Below the pieces are notes generated by a model, which was not told the DNA's origin, did no database searches, and was given only the letters and a program-made list of their open reading frames with translations. From the NCBI GenBank assembly GCA_949128115.1, contig OX421962.1, forward strand, positions 56,771,787-56,835,786: 64,000 nt of DNA. Direction: 5' to 3'. Position numbers and translations under genes: made by a program. This DNA is from Anaspis maculata. Lineage: Eukaryota; Arthropoda; Insecta; Coleoptera; Scraptiidae. Below, piece after piece: positions 49,016 through 60,443 of the stretch; positions within the stretch are counted from its first letter, which is position 1, and each line of letters begins with the position of its first letter.

Positions 49016-49139
49016 TACCGTATGATCAAAAACTTACCTCCTCTAGGCAGGCTGTGGTCTGGTCATTGGCAGGCAGACGAGGCTGATTTTGGCCAGGCCA
49101 CAGCCTACCTAGAGGAGAAAAGTTTTTGATCATAGGGTA
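49016..49139. mobile_element. 124-bp hairpin MITE with TA duplication
   Basis: The ends TACCGTATGATCAAAAACTT and AAGTTTTTGATCATAGGGTA are inverted, with CTCTAGGYAGGCTGTGG also paired, and TA lies on both sides (49014-49015, 49140-49141). The loop is about 26 bp. Non-coding. Confidence 0.75.
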
Positions 49140-49171
49140 TAGTTTGCACTACATCGATATCTCTTTTCATT

Positions 49172-49724
49172 GAGACCTAATTCTCTCAATTTTATCACTT
49201 TGAAACATGTTCAATATGGCGAAAACAAGATGGCGGCCAAGCATCAAGTAGCAAAAATCGAATGTATCTTAATGAAGTTCACATCGCCTAAAAATTTCAT
49301 CCAAACTGAATCACTTTTGAGACATAATTCTCCAAATTGTATTATGTACTTCAGAACCTGTTCAATATTGCAAATACAAGATAGCGGCGAAGTATCAATT
49401 GTCCAAAATCGGATGTATCGTAATGAAGTTTACATCGCCTGAAAATTCGACTCAAATCGGACCACTTTTAAAAAAATTCAAAATGGCGGCCAAGTGACAA
49501 AAAACCATTGGCCAACTTTGCAACTTTATATGGTGTACACGTAAGCATTCGATTGGCATTTGCACCACATTGATATATTTTTTCGTTGATACATATTTCT
49601 CCTAATTCTATCACTTTAAAACAGGCTCAATATGGACAATACAAGATAGCAGAAGAAGAAGAAGAGCATCAATTGTTGAAAATTAGATGTATTCTATCTT
49701 GATGTGGTTTACATTGCCTGCAAA
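49172..49724. repeat. Tandem repeat of about 147 bp, three units
   Basis: Units begin at about 49172, 49318 and 49588. Each contains a CAATATGGCG/ATGGCGGC-type motif, an AATGAAGTTYACATCGCC motif and a CAAATCGGAYCACTTTT motif. The third unit is broken after GCCTGCAAA by the hAT-like element at 49725-51116 and resumes at 51117. Confidence 0.7.
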
Positions 49725-49738
49725 CAGAGCCGTCTTAA

Positions 49739-50535
49739 TGGTACCCATTCACGTACAGTCGGACTGCAGTCCCAGGACTGTACGATTTGAAATGACGACC
49801 TGGACTGTTGTGCGCCATACACGATTCAGTTTATGTGAACGATCTGATCGTCAAATCTGGATCTAACAGTCCTGGAACTGCCGGCAACCTCAGATTCCAA
49901 CATCCACGCACAGTTTTCAGTCGGCAACGAAGTGAGAAATATGGTGAAAATGTTCAGTGACAGACAAAGGAAGAGAAAACTAGCTGCACTTCTGGTGCTA
50001 CTGCTATTGCAAGAACCATTGTCCAGACAGAAGATAAGGTTCTGGGTCAAGGATTGGCTCCTGGAACGTGATAAATTGTCCCATATGAATTTGGTTCGAA
50101 AAATAAGACAAAGTGCCAAGGATGACCTGAAAAATTACATCCGAATGGATGATCAATGTTCCAATAAACTTCTCAGTTTAATTAAACCTCACATATCAAG
50201 AAAAAATACTGTTATGAGAAAAGCCATCACTCCAGAAGAGCGATCACTTTTTACTTTCCATGGACAAGGAAATTGGCGATACAAATCAATGGAATTCGTC
50301 AAAAATTTGGTATCAGCCGACATGTTGCACGATCAAATTTTCTAACTCGTTGAAAGTTCTACAGTGCCGACCAGAACTGTGGATTCATGTCCATACACGT
50401 CAGTTTTTTATCAGTCTTCGATGGACTGCAGATCTCAGACTGCCGGCGGCCTGCGCGTGTATTGGCAAAACATAACTGCAGATACTGAGATCTGCAGGTC
50501 GGAACTGCAGTCCGACTGTACGTGAATGGGTACCA
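49739..50535 (+). mobile_element. PIF/Harbinger element, deletion derivative, 797 bp
   Basis: Near-perfect TIRs start TGGTACCCATTCACGTACAG and end CTGTACGTGAATGGGTACCA, paired over about 31 bp (to ACTGCAGT). The 3-bp target TAA lies on both sides (49736-49738, 50536-50538), the hallmark of PIF/Harbinger. It carries the N-terminal part of a transposase only. Nested in the hAT-like element. Confidence 0.92.
49941..50345 (+). pseudogene. PIF/Harbinger (HARBI1-like) transposase N-terminal fragment
   Basis: An ATG at 49941 starts 134 codons with the family's N-terminal signature: a basic R/K-rich opening, then RFWVKDWLLERDKL, a DDLKNYIRMD block, and KAITPEERS. These correspond to the region before the DDE nuclease core in HARBI1-like proteins of about 350-400 residues. 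After ..EERS the frame departs from the family and stops at 50343-50345, so none of the catalytic Asp/Asp/Glu residues remain. Truncation is by internal deletion, since both TIRs are intact. Confidence 0.88.
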
Positions 50536-51124
50536 TAAGCTGGCGTGCAACTCGTGCATGGCACAAGGGCGGCCAGATTCAGGGGGCGGCATTTCGGGGC
50601 AGAAATGCGGTTTTTTTTCTATTTTTTTGCTTTTTATATTTTACCTCCGCGGCCGACCCTGAACATTTTGAAATGTTTGCTTTGTTTTTTCATATTTTAC
50701 GCCTGCGGTCCGGCCGCCCCTGAAAATTTTTTTCAAACGGTATGATGGATACCATGATAGCTACCTTTAAAACACGTGAATATGAAATCAGATTTTGCAA
50801 GATCCTTGCTAAATTTTTGATTTCTACCAAAGGGCGGTGGAATCGTGATGAATTGGAAGTCAGGCGTCTTATTTTGACGTGATTTCATCTTATTCACGAA
50901 CCGTCCGGTAGGTAAGTTAACTTTCGTTTATTGACTACCTACTTAATAAAAAAAAATTGGTTCAAAATATGAAAATTGCAATTCCAGTCGCTGTTTCTGA
51001 TATTACCATGAAATAAAATTTAAATTAAAGAAGCTTTATACAAAATTCAACATTTAAAAAAATTGGAGAAAGGGGCGGCCTAACAGTTTTTGCACGAGTG
51101 TCTAGAGACGGCCCTGCCTGCAAA

Positions 51125-52166
51125 TTTCATTCAAATCGGATCAAATCGCATTCCGTGAGCCCACGTATGAAGACAAAATCTTTTGCAATGGTATTTTCCA
51201 AAGAAGTGGTGACCTCTTCAGTAGGTAGTATAGTAGTTACATCTTTTTTCAACAGCATTTTTTTCAATGTCCCCACTGGATATGACTGTCATATTTATCG
51301 GGAATGGAGAGCCTACACTTTTTTCTTAGTAATCTTGATGCGCATGTTTTCATATCTAACGACTCTACGTATTGTCACAGACACTGTATTGTGGTACTGC
51401 AATAAAACTCGGCATGGGAGTATATCTTTCGCTAAAACGCAACCGACCGCGCCTGTAACTTCGATCGCACTTTGGTCCGCACCTCTCCTACTATTAAAAT
51501 CAACATGCCGCAAATTTGACGGCTCAGCAGAAAAAATCTTTTTGTGCTCCGTTAAGTGTTCCAAAGTCAAGTTGCGTGGAAATTACTAAGAAAAAAACTC
51601 AAGGCATTGCTGCAAAAATTAAAGTGATATCCAATGGGGAAAAAATGCTGCTGAAAAAGATGTATTGAAGAAGTTACCCAGTGGTCAGACAATTTACCGC
51701 ATAGACAGTGAGATGGTGGCGGAGTACTATGCGGAGCTTAATTGTGCTGGAGCCTTTTATCAGCAACGGTTGTTCCGCTTTGCGTCAGTCACTGTTTCTC
51801 ATCGCTTTACCTCCCACAAAAGGTCATCTAGACGTTGTATTTTCTTTCTTCAAATCACGGATAATGAATATTTGTTGAGTTCTGTCATAAATCAACAGCA
51901 GAAACATATGAATTTTAACTGGACGCAATATACCGCAGGCACAACAACTACACGATAACACTGTAAATCTGTTTATAAATCTGACAAACCGCGTTAGCGC
52001 GAAGGATATGGACCCAGAATTGCCAACCTCCCGCTGATAAACTGGCACACAGCGGTTATCGAAAACCATCTGCATGGCTCATAGTTACAACGCGTCTTTT
52101 GAAGCGAAACAAACCTGATGGCAATTTTTGAGGTAAGAAACATATGTTGCTAACAGAATCTTCTTG
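51125..52166. other. Remainder of repeat unit and unassigned open frames
   Basis: Begins with the rest of the interrupted 147-bp unit. Two longish frames follow, about 51140-51589 (opened only by GTG, first ATG inside) and 51665-51958. Neither shows a known domain, and the first is matched by an opposite-strand frame. Not called as genes. Confidence 0.35.
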
Positions 52167-52174
52167 TTATGAAC

Positions 52175-52339
52175 CAGTGGCGTAACTAGATGGGGGGTTT
52201 CGGGGTCAAAACCCCCCCATTGGCCATCGAATTCCCTGGAAAAATTTCAAATGCGACGCTTTTTTATTCGTTTGGCTCGCATATTCTCATATTTTTCAAT
52301 CGTGACCCCCCCCATTGGACATTTCTAGTTACGCCACTG
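52175..52339. mobile_element. 165-bp hAT-like MITE
   Basis: TIR CAGTGGCGTAACTAG and its inverse CTAGTTACGCCACTG, with an exact 8-bp TSD TTATGAAC (52167-52174, 52340-52347). A CCCCCCATTGG block and its partner form the inner stem. Non-coding. Confidence 0.92.
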
Positions 52340-52347
52340 TTATGAAC

Positions 52348-53870
52348 GACTATTATTATATCTACAAATAGCGATGGTATCAATTTTGTATAGATGCAAC
52401 TTGTAAACTTTCCGTAGGCTTTTGAGAAGTTATGTTAGCTACCATGGTAGCGCACGGTATGGGCATCATTTACTGTTTGACTCGGTACTGCGATCAACAT
52501 CCATTTTAAATACAGGTTCATAGGGGAATCCAAATAATGTACATGCCGAAATGAAAGAGGTGGAACGATTGATAGTATAGTGATAAGTTACTTTGCCCAG
52601 GGCGCATGTTTTTGGCAAAAAAGCGTATTTCTATTCGGACAATCATCGGCAATTTCCACCTAAGTAGACAGCCACAGCCATTTAGCAAAGTTGAACTTGC
52701 TGTATAATTGAATTTTCATCATATTTCACATATTCGTGTCGCAAAACAAGCAATTTTTGCCGCTTCACACGCAAATCACACCGCTGTAACTCACCCTTAA
52801 GCCGTGTTATAAATTTGGTGTCGCATAAAAAAGTTGCGTGAAATGGGACAACTTCTAATTTCCATTGCGGTTCCTAACTTTCGAGTTATATTCAAGACAT
52901 CAAAAGAATTTATTACGCCTTCTGTTGAAATTTTCGCGAAGGGCGACAAGTCTGTGCTTGGTACGAGCTTTACACTCGCCCCAGAGGGCCAAAAAATCGT
53001 CAAAGTATACGAATTGCAACGAGGATCGTCTCAACGCTTCAATACGAGGCTGTATTGTTTTATTCAACAAGGATACGGGATATTAATAATTGTGATTGCC
53101 GTGCACAATATTGGGATTGAAATATTGCGATTTATGAAAAGGACTGTGCGGTTGAAATGAATACCTGCGGAGCGTGAAAACTGATTTCAGTAAAGGAATT
53201 GATCGCTTTTATACGAGACATTAGGGCGGAATTTTATCACGAAAGAGGACTTGTGGTGACGTTCTTTATATAGAAGTTTTATTTAACCCATCAGTGGACA
53301 ACGTCGCTACAAAGAGACAGCGAATTTTTTTGTATTTACTAAAAAGACGAGAGTTCATCAGAGCGCAGTTTTCAAAAGGTCAGGTCAGATCAGGTGTGAG
53401 CGATTAGGGAGAGTACTCGGAATAGCAGAGGGACCTGTGGGTGGAGCCTAACTGCGCGAACTGAATCTATCAAGTGGTGCACCCAGATTTGCAGTGGGAT
53501 TTTAGGTTCGCCTGTGCCCTGGTAATGGTCCAGCACTCCAACTGACGATGTTGCTTCGGTTGGCTAAGGTGGCTCTTCTTCCCCGCTACGCTGCCATACT
53601 CATTCGCTGCTGCTGGAACAGAAGCATCAATCTCGAGGTCTTTGTTGGGAATTGAAACGTTAAAAGTCCTTTTTTTTAAAGCATCGTACCTTCAAATACA
53701 TGCTGGTTTTTTTCAGTTGGGAAAAAATTCATTCGTGTGATGACATAAATGGAAGAGAGCCCTGGGACACGAGAGTGATAGGTATTGATATAGAAAGCAT
53801 GAAATTAAAGAACATGGCACGTTGGCGTTAGTACGAGTTGCGAAGTGGCCACGTGGCCAAGGCCAAACTA
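52348..53870. other. Gene-free stretch
   Basis: The frame at 52834-53160 (ATG-like start, 108 codons) overlaps a minus-strand frame and matches no family I know. Nothing else is supported. Confidence 0.35.
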
Positions 53871-53883
53871 TAGCTTTCATATT

Positions 53884-54091
53884 TAAAAAACAAAGTTTTT
53901 CTCCTTATCGGCACTTTATCATGGCCTTAGGGAGTTCAGTTTACTCTTATTCCAAAATCATCAATACACTGAAAAATTCTATTTTAAGACACAACACTTA
54001 GACTTACATTACCGGGAATCGAACCCGCCGGAGCTCCACTTCGCCGAGCAGAGCGCATCCCACTCGACTAGTTGGCCGTCTAACCCACTAC
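53884..54091 (-). mobile_element. tRNA-headed SINE, copy 2
   Basis: Minus strand: TTAGACGGCC head, A box TAGTCGAGTGGG, B box GGTTCGATTCC, CCCGGTAA, and a tail with GATAAGGAGAAAAAC ending in an A-rich run. Exact 13-bp duplication TAGCTTTCATATT at 53871-53883 and 54092-54104. It shares head and tail with copy 1 at 29199-29417 but differs in the middle. Confidence 0.88.
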
Positions 54092-54414
54092 TAGCTTTCA
54101 TATTAATGATTTAGTTATTCAATTTTGTAGATGACCAATTTTTTTTTGAAATTCAATATATAGCAGCAGCAGCCGGGTAAGAGGCGGCAAATCATGAAAT
54201 CGACCTTATTATCATAAATCGTTGTACGAGACCAAAGTATGGTGCAAGTTTCATTACAATCTGTTCACTTATGCGAAAGTTCAATATGTATGGAGGGCCA
54301 AGATGGTGGTGATCAATCATAGAACCGACTTTGAAATCATAATATTATAATTTAAAGCCGTTCTTTCTTACTACTTTCACTTGCCTTTGCGATGCACAAG
54401 CGTTCGAGTGTTCA

Positions 54415-55202
54415 CATATTGTCACAGAATAGCAATAAGTGCTTCGCACAGAAGCCGCACTCCGGTCGGCTCCTTTGATGTTTTCGGTTTACCGCCAGTG
54501 ACCTCGAGCACTACTGATTTAAAAGGCCCATCGTCTATGCTCGGCACACTCGTGATGTTCCGTCGATGTGTGCGACGCCATTGGCGGGTTGGCGCCCGCC
54601 CGAGCTATGACAGTTGTCTGTTTGTGTTGTTTGTTGACAAGGATATAACCTCAACGGTACCTACCTGACAGACCTATGTCTGTGTTTCTCTGCTTTCTTA
54701 CTCTCCACACCGCATAGCAACAATAGTGCAATAGTGCAAATAAGACAAAGTGCAATAAGGCATACATACACTGTTTTGTGTTATGGAAATCGGAAGAAAC
54801 GGGCACCTTTACTGTCAGAATAAAATTTGTATCCACAACCCACATACGCGCAAGCGGTAGAGGATTCTCCTCAGCCAAGGTCACACGAAGTTATCACCAA
54901 TTTACCACCAGAAAACCGTCCAACAGGTGAAGAAACACGAACACAGGTACAGTTGAGGTTAGCTTCTTGTCAACAAACAACACGGAGAGCGACGCGTAAA
55001 ATGACATATAGCAACCGTCATAGCTCCGGCGGGCGCCAACCCGCCAATGACGCGTCGCACACATCGACGAAGCCTCACGAGTGTGCCGAGTACACACGAT
55101 GGACCTTTAAACCAGTAGTGCACTTCTATCTCCCTCATATTTTTGATATCCTTTTCAAGTGATGCTTCTGTGCCAGGCACTTATTACTATTCTGTGATAT
55201 TG
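54415..55202. mobile_element. Foldback element, about 790 bp
   Basis: CACAGAATAGNAATAAGTGC, CACAGAAGC, GTCGATGTGTGCGACG and GGCGGGTTGGCGCCCGCC recur inverted at 54945-55200, giving arms of about 245 bp. The middle (54665-54945) is unpaired. The open frames on both strands reflect the palindrome. No transposase. Confidence 0.65.
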
Positions 55203-57014
55203 TGATATTTCGTGTGCGATGAAAATGCGAGATTCGCTGTATTTCGGAGGCTTGGCTTGGACTCCAGTCGATCAGCGATTCAGCAGAATGCACGTTAAAA
55301 AATATACGACGCGTCTGTGCACAGGTCAGATGGTTTACATGATTCTAAGATTTATTAAGGACGGAGTCAAATTGGTAAAATGAGGCGTTGCGGAATCAAT
55401 CCGTCTAAGTTTATTCCTTGACAGAAATCTATCATTCAGGTTTTTTTTGGAAAGCTACAAGGATGTACTTTGGTTTGAGCCTATAGATATTTTCAAAAAA
55501 ATACAAGTTTTAAAAAAATAATTTTTGGACAGTTGACAGTTCCGAGGACAGTTCAATTAAAGAATTCGACAGTTCTTGAGCGAAGGGAGAAGGACAAAGT
55601 CAGTTCATTCATAGTCTCCGCGCTGCCAATTTCAGCGCAGGACACGGCACACCTGATTTTCTTTAGCGCAGGACACGGCACACCTGATTTTCTTTATGTG
55701 TACTTATTTTCTTAGAACTAGATACACCACAATTTTTTTTTCTTTTTATCAACCGGTTTCGCCTTTCGGCATCGTCAGGGTGTAAAATCTTGAGAAAATG
55801 TAATCGTTTGTGATGAAAATTGTTTAAGTTTTAAGAAAATAAATATACAATATATCTTCACAAACACCAAGCCAAGAAATGGATTTTTACTGATTTTTTC
55901 AACACCCCAATCACCCCATAGAGAAGTAGTTGTTTTCGTCCCAACAATGTAATCAAACTTTCGTAAAAAGCGTTCACCACTATAGAATTTCAAGGTGCCG
56001 ACACCAATCAAACGAAATTGTGTCAAGTTTCTTTATAATTGCACTTTGATACCCTTAATCATGTACCATGTATTGTATAGGTGAACTAACTCTCGCCACA
56101 GCTCTCGCCTAGCTTCGAATTAGCGCAAAAGAGTTCTCTGCTCCAAGCTCATCTGTGGTCTCTATCCGTCATCCCCTACTTACCGTAACGATATTAAAAG
56201 GGCTGTGGCTCGCTCCTCAAACTCCAGAGATTAGTACTTCCACTATACTTCCTTTCTCCCTTATTCCACAAAACAAATTAATTAATTTCCGAGCAAAAGC
56301 ACTTGTTCCTGAGCATTAGGGTGCGGTCATAATTATTTAACTCCCATTAAAAGATTTCCAATTAAGCGGATTTCCGGCGACCGGCCAGAATTATAGGCAT
56401 CGAATAATACTCCCAGCTTTCTCCTTTCCACCATCACAATACTTTGGCAGTGCAGTCTCAGGAACTTTCAAATCCCCACATCCCTTGACAGTTGCTTTTT
56501 TCAGGCCCAACCGCCGCGCCCACCCCGTCCAGACTGCGCGTCTCACCAAGTTTGCAGAAATACTAAAGCTATACGTTTCGTCCCTCATAAAATGAAGTTT
56601 AATACTAGGGGCTGTTTGTCTAATAGTTTAATTTATCGCCTTACATTACCGGAATACACAAAACATACCGAGAGAGTATGTTTTTAGTGCGGAGCTCCAT
56701 AAATCCGGGGGCGAGCGTAAGGAATTCGGAATCGGTGCACAATAAGGATTATACGCGATAGAAATTTCGATTGTGATAATAATGAGAGCCACGATGCCCC
56801 TGGCACAGTGCTGTGTGAAAGAAATGTTGGAGTTTGGGCGAAACGTTATTGCAGCATAAAAATTAGTTACTTTTCATGTTTCCCAACAGGGATGTGACCA
56901 CATATCGAATTTGCGCAATTGAACCACAAATTTCGTAAGTTCATATACATACATATTTTGACAAATTCAGATAAAGGTAGATTTTTAAAAATCACTTTCC
57001 TGAATTATTGAAAA
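55203..57014. other. Gene-free stretch with a short tandem duplication
   Basis: 55634-55695 is an exact tandem pair of 31-bp units (AGCGCAGGACACGGCACACC..). No gene supported. 56080-56880 is non-repetitive AT-rich DNA. Confidence 0.45.
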
Positions 57015-57090
57015 ATTATGGATTTTATCAATGGAAATTATGGAAAATTATGGAAATTATTATTATGGAAATTATGGAAAAAAATTATGG
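57015..57090. repeat. ATTATGGAA tandem repeat
   Basis: Several imperfect copies of (A)ATTATGGAAA, 9-14 bp period. Confidence 0.85.
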
Positions 57091-57449
57091 TTACCGATTT
57101 TTACAATCTCTGGAATCGCGCCTTTTTCGTGATGTTTTGTGATTGGTGAAAATTCGCATCAGCGTCACCAAGAAATCGACCAATAGAAAGTGCTGATCAT
57201 AAAGCGGGCGTTCGTTGCGTTCTGCTCTGCGAGGTGCGATCAGCTGATTTCACCAACACCAACAGCCATCCCATACTCATAGACAGTCTACGTGTGTGTC
57301 AGTGCGAGCGCTGTTTTTGACCTGGTTTTTGTTACGTAAATTACGTATAATACGTAATTGTGAAAATGTCAAAGAAGACACAAGCCAATTTTGAAGAGGT
57401 TATAGCGGTTATAGCGGGGTGGTGGGGGCTTAGTCAAGGAGGTGACAGG

Positions 57450-58872
57450 CACGGATTTCTGAATATAGAGCTGGATAGCTAGTCACAATATACCCCCACC
57501 ACAATTTTTGTCGAACGCGTGTTGGCCGCCATACTGTGCTAATTTTTAGTTACTTTAATGCTTGTGGGTTGGCAAGGCTGCGAATAATTGTCATCCCTGA
57601 GTGTCACTTTGATTGCCAAATGTCACCCAAATGTCAATCTATTGTCATTTTTTGACGTTTTTCTTGTTTATCCGTTTCTTTGTGCGAAGTTTTCTCGACG
57701 TTTTTCAGTGATTTGTTGAAGAAAAAGACTTGATGTCGTCCTGTTTTGTGCCTAGTTGCAAAAATAGCGACAAACAAAAAACCGGCATAATCTATCATGT
57801 GTAAGTTCGATGTTTTTATCCGATTTTTCATTTATTACAAAAGAATTATTTCAGGTTTCCTCAACGATCAAAGTGGAGTGGCTCCAGGCCATTAGTAGGG
57901 ATCAACAAACATTTATTCAGCAGCGTAACAATGAGAGCGTGTTTGTTCAGATCATTTCTTGGATGAAGCCTTCGAGCGAATTGGATTGCTGAAGAAACTG
58001 AAACCCAATGTAATTCCTTCACTTGATTTGCCTACTCTGAGACCACGGTATACCTGAGACCCATTCCAGTAGCTTCAGAAAGCAGTCAAGCTATCCAGGA
58101 AGCTCCAACAACCACAAGCCAAGTTATGCCGGAATCATGACCAGATCAAGCTATGCCGAAAGCATCAACAAGCCAAGCTATGTCGGAATTATTATTAAGC
58201 ACAAATAAACAATTATGTTATACTATTCAATAATTATTTTCATTTTATTTTTGTGATATAAATCAGGTTCGTGTTTGTGTTGTTTTGTAGCGTTTTAAAA
58301 TCACTAGAACCGATCCAGTTCGGCTCTAAAATCAGGGGATCCGATAGGTTCTCGAAAATCCTTGCCCAATCAGTGATAGCGATTTTCGAGCTGAACTGGC
58401 TCCATTCTGGCCAGTCGAAGACGCCATTAGTTTTTTGCTTGAGTTTCTACGTTTTGTCTTCGAAACAATTCATCAAATACCTTACGTTTCCAACATGTAT
58501 GTAGTTAACTATTCCGAAATAAAATGAGTTGCAATTTGTAATAAACAACATTGATGAAATCATAACCACTAACCAATAATTAAAAAATGAATAACAGGAA
58601 GATTCAAGAACCAAGAATCATTCTACGAAACAAAAGTACAAGCATCTTAGCTTTCTCCCTGTAGGACTCGTCCAGTTTCAGGTAATTATTATTTCACAAT
58701 CAATATTTGAAACAAATGTAAACACCAATGCACAAAAGACGGCGGTTTATATTTTGAATCCGATTTGTTGCCCGTCAGCCAATAACATTTTAGCACAGTA
58801 TGGCGGCCAGCTGGGTTCGGACAACACGCATGTATTGTATTAGCTATCCAGTTCTATATTCAGAAATCCGTG
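57450..58872 (+). mobile_element. P-element-like non-autonomous transposon, 1423 bp
   Basis: The ends CACGGATTTCTGAATATAGA and, inverted, the same 20 bases continue to a TIR of about 32 bp (..RCTGGATAGCTA). Exact 8-bp duplications GTGACAGG lie directly outside (57442-57449, 58873-58880). A subterminal GGCCGCCATACTGTGCTAA is inverted on both sides (about 57524-57542 and 58789-58807), comparable to P-element subterminal repeats. Inside is a THAP domain, the usual DNA-binding domain of P transposases. No transposase core, so internally deleted. hAT also makes 8-bp TSDs, but the THAP domain and TIR length favour P. Confidence 0.75.
57733..58057 (+). pseudogene. THAP zinc-finger domain remnant, two frameshifts, one intron
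   Basis: Exon 1 starts at ATG 57733 with SCFVPSC (C-X4-C) and ends at YHV. A GTAAGT donor (57800-57805) and TTATTTCAG acceptor (ending 57854) bound a 55-bp intron. Exon 2 begins FP, as THAP domains do. The Trp-containing helix (EWLQAISRD, from about 57876) is in a second frame, and RVCSDHF plus the C-terminal ..LKPNVIPSL are in a third (from 57935), ending at TGA 58055-58057. Cys, Cys, Trp, Cys and His of the C2CH signature are all present, but across three frames, so it cannot be translated intact. AATAAA follows at 58203. Confidence 0.8.
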
Positions 58873-58880
58873 GTGACAGG

Positions 58881-59935
58881 TGACAGAGAAACAAGTGCTT
58901 GCCATGTTGTCATTCACTGATTACTGCGGTGTTCCGGTGTTTATTTAGACTTAATCAGTGTTATTCTGCATTTTATCTACAACTGATTGATACATTCTTG
59001 TCTACTATTTGATGCTTCATGTAAGTCGAATCAATTGATGTTTTTTCCGATCTGATTATCATCACTGATTATAAGAGCAACTCAATCTGGCAACGCCACA
59101 AATCCCATTCTTGCACGGTGAAGCTTATTAGTGCATTTCCAGCTTTTGTCACGAAACTGGCGGCAAAAAAGTTTTTGAATACCAAATGACTTCCAACATT
59201 TTTTTTTGCATAATATATTCGAACGAAAAAAAAATGTTGATGCATTTTTACGATAGACTTGGTAAGAGATTTCCTGTGCATATTTTTTCAAAGTAATACA
59301 AGTCTGTGATTTCATGAAATTGTGGTGAGTCTCAATATTTGAGTACCATTGTTCAACAGTCTTCGTGGAACGTATTTTCATTATATTTTTTTTGCTGGTA
59401 CTCCAAGATTGCATCTTCGAGCAAAAATCAGAGTCTTTTCAAATTTTTTGGAGTGCGCCATAACATTTATATGTACATTTTTCCGTGAAAATTCGAACTC
59501 TCAATAATTATCACACCTACCGCATTCGATTTGCCTTGAAAATGGACAAGAAATATTAATTTAATAAATGCAAGTAGAATCGAATCATACGGAGCTACGA
59601 AATCGAAAGGTGGTTAAAAGAGGGCGCTAGCTATTCGTGAAAGCTACGGATGATGCAAAGAAAGGTCTGCGACGAGACTGGTCATCGATGTAGGTCCCAA
59701 TAAAGAGCCTGTGGGGTCCCAATGGTTCACAGGAGCAAAAAAAAATTGGCAGTGACTTGACTAAACAGCAAAGTGACAGTTTTGACGTGTCTTCAACTGA
59801 CGTGACAGCCGACGTTGCCTGACGGAAACTTGGACCTCTTCAAACAATTAATTCCCTAATTATTCCCTAAATCAATAAGGTCAATCGCCTATAATCGTTA
59901 AATAGAAAAATCCAGATTTTATTTTTGTAGAGTAT
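58881..59935. other. Gene-free stretch
   Basis: AT-rich, with overlapping minus-strand frames that show no domain. Nothing supported. Confidence 0.4.
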
Positions 59936-60443
59936 AATAGGGTGATTGCATGAAATGCGTTCACATGATGACCGGCAGGCAGCGCAAAGATCGACAGTTA
60001 TGTTTTGACGTTTGTTAGCAAATTGCATCGGGGCACATAACAGGGCCGCTATTCTTGAATCGTGTGAAAAAAGTCCCTGGGAGTAAAATACATTCCGCAG
60101 TACACTGATGTAGCGAATATTGCCTAAAGTCGTGGTTTTTAGGCAACTTTCGATACAGAAGTGTAGTACGGATTTTATTAAACTCCCAGGGACTTTTCTC
60201 ACACGATTCAAAAATAGCGACCCAGGTGTAAGGCACTGTTAGAAATGATTAGAAATCACAATCTCGATCTCGTAAACGCCGAATAAACCAGTATGTGAAC
60301 AAAACACGTAAAAATGATAGTATTTAGTGAGGTTAGCAGGTTAGTCCGGTTGACGTTGACTCCGACATGGATGGAACTTGACAGATGACAATGACACTAT
60401 TGACATTTTGCCATAAACGCCCTCTACATGCAATCACCCTATT
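59936..60443. mobile_element. 508-bp TIR element with a nested hairpin
   Basis: The ends AATAGGGTGATTGCATG and CATGCAATCACCCTATT are exact inverted copies (17 bp). No TSD seen. Non-coding; contains the 60043-60223 hairpin. Confidence 0.75.
60043..60223. mobile_element. 181-bp hairpin MITE nested in the 508-bp element
   Basis: GGGCCGCTATTCTTGAATCG and AAAAGTCCCTGGGAGT pair with inverses at 60180-60223 (about 42 bp arms, 90% identity). The GCTATTNTTGAATCGTG terminus looks like a recognisable MITE family. Confidence 0.75.

Larger units (their letters stand above)
49725..51116. mobile_element. hAT-like element (about 590 bp without its insert)
   Basis: The ends CAGAGCCGTCT and, inverted, CAGGGCCGTCT have an exact 8-bp duplication CCTGCAAA (49717-49724, 51117-51124). 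Subterminal CTCGTGCA and GGGCGGCC pair. Ten bases after its left end a PIF/Harbinger element is inserted. Non-autonomous, no transposase frame. Confidence 0.85.

Noticed and set aside
51098..51589. Longest open frame in the window, about 163 codons
   Set aside because: It opens at GTG, begins in the tail of a tandem repeat unit and the hAT-like TSD, overlaps an opposite-strand frame, and has no recognisable domain.
52834..53160. 108-codon frame with an ATG-like start
   Set aside because: Not recognised, and the opposite strand is open across much of it. No conserved residues to support a call.
54005..54083. Second functional tRNA gene
   Set aside because: Same reasoning: it is the head of SINE copy 2, with a 13-bp TSD.
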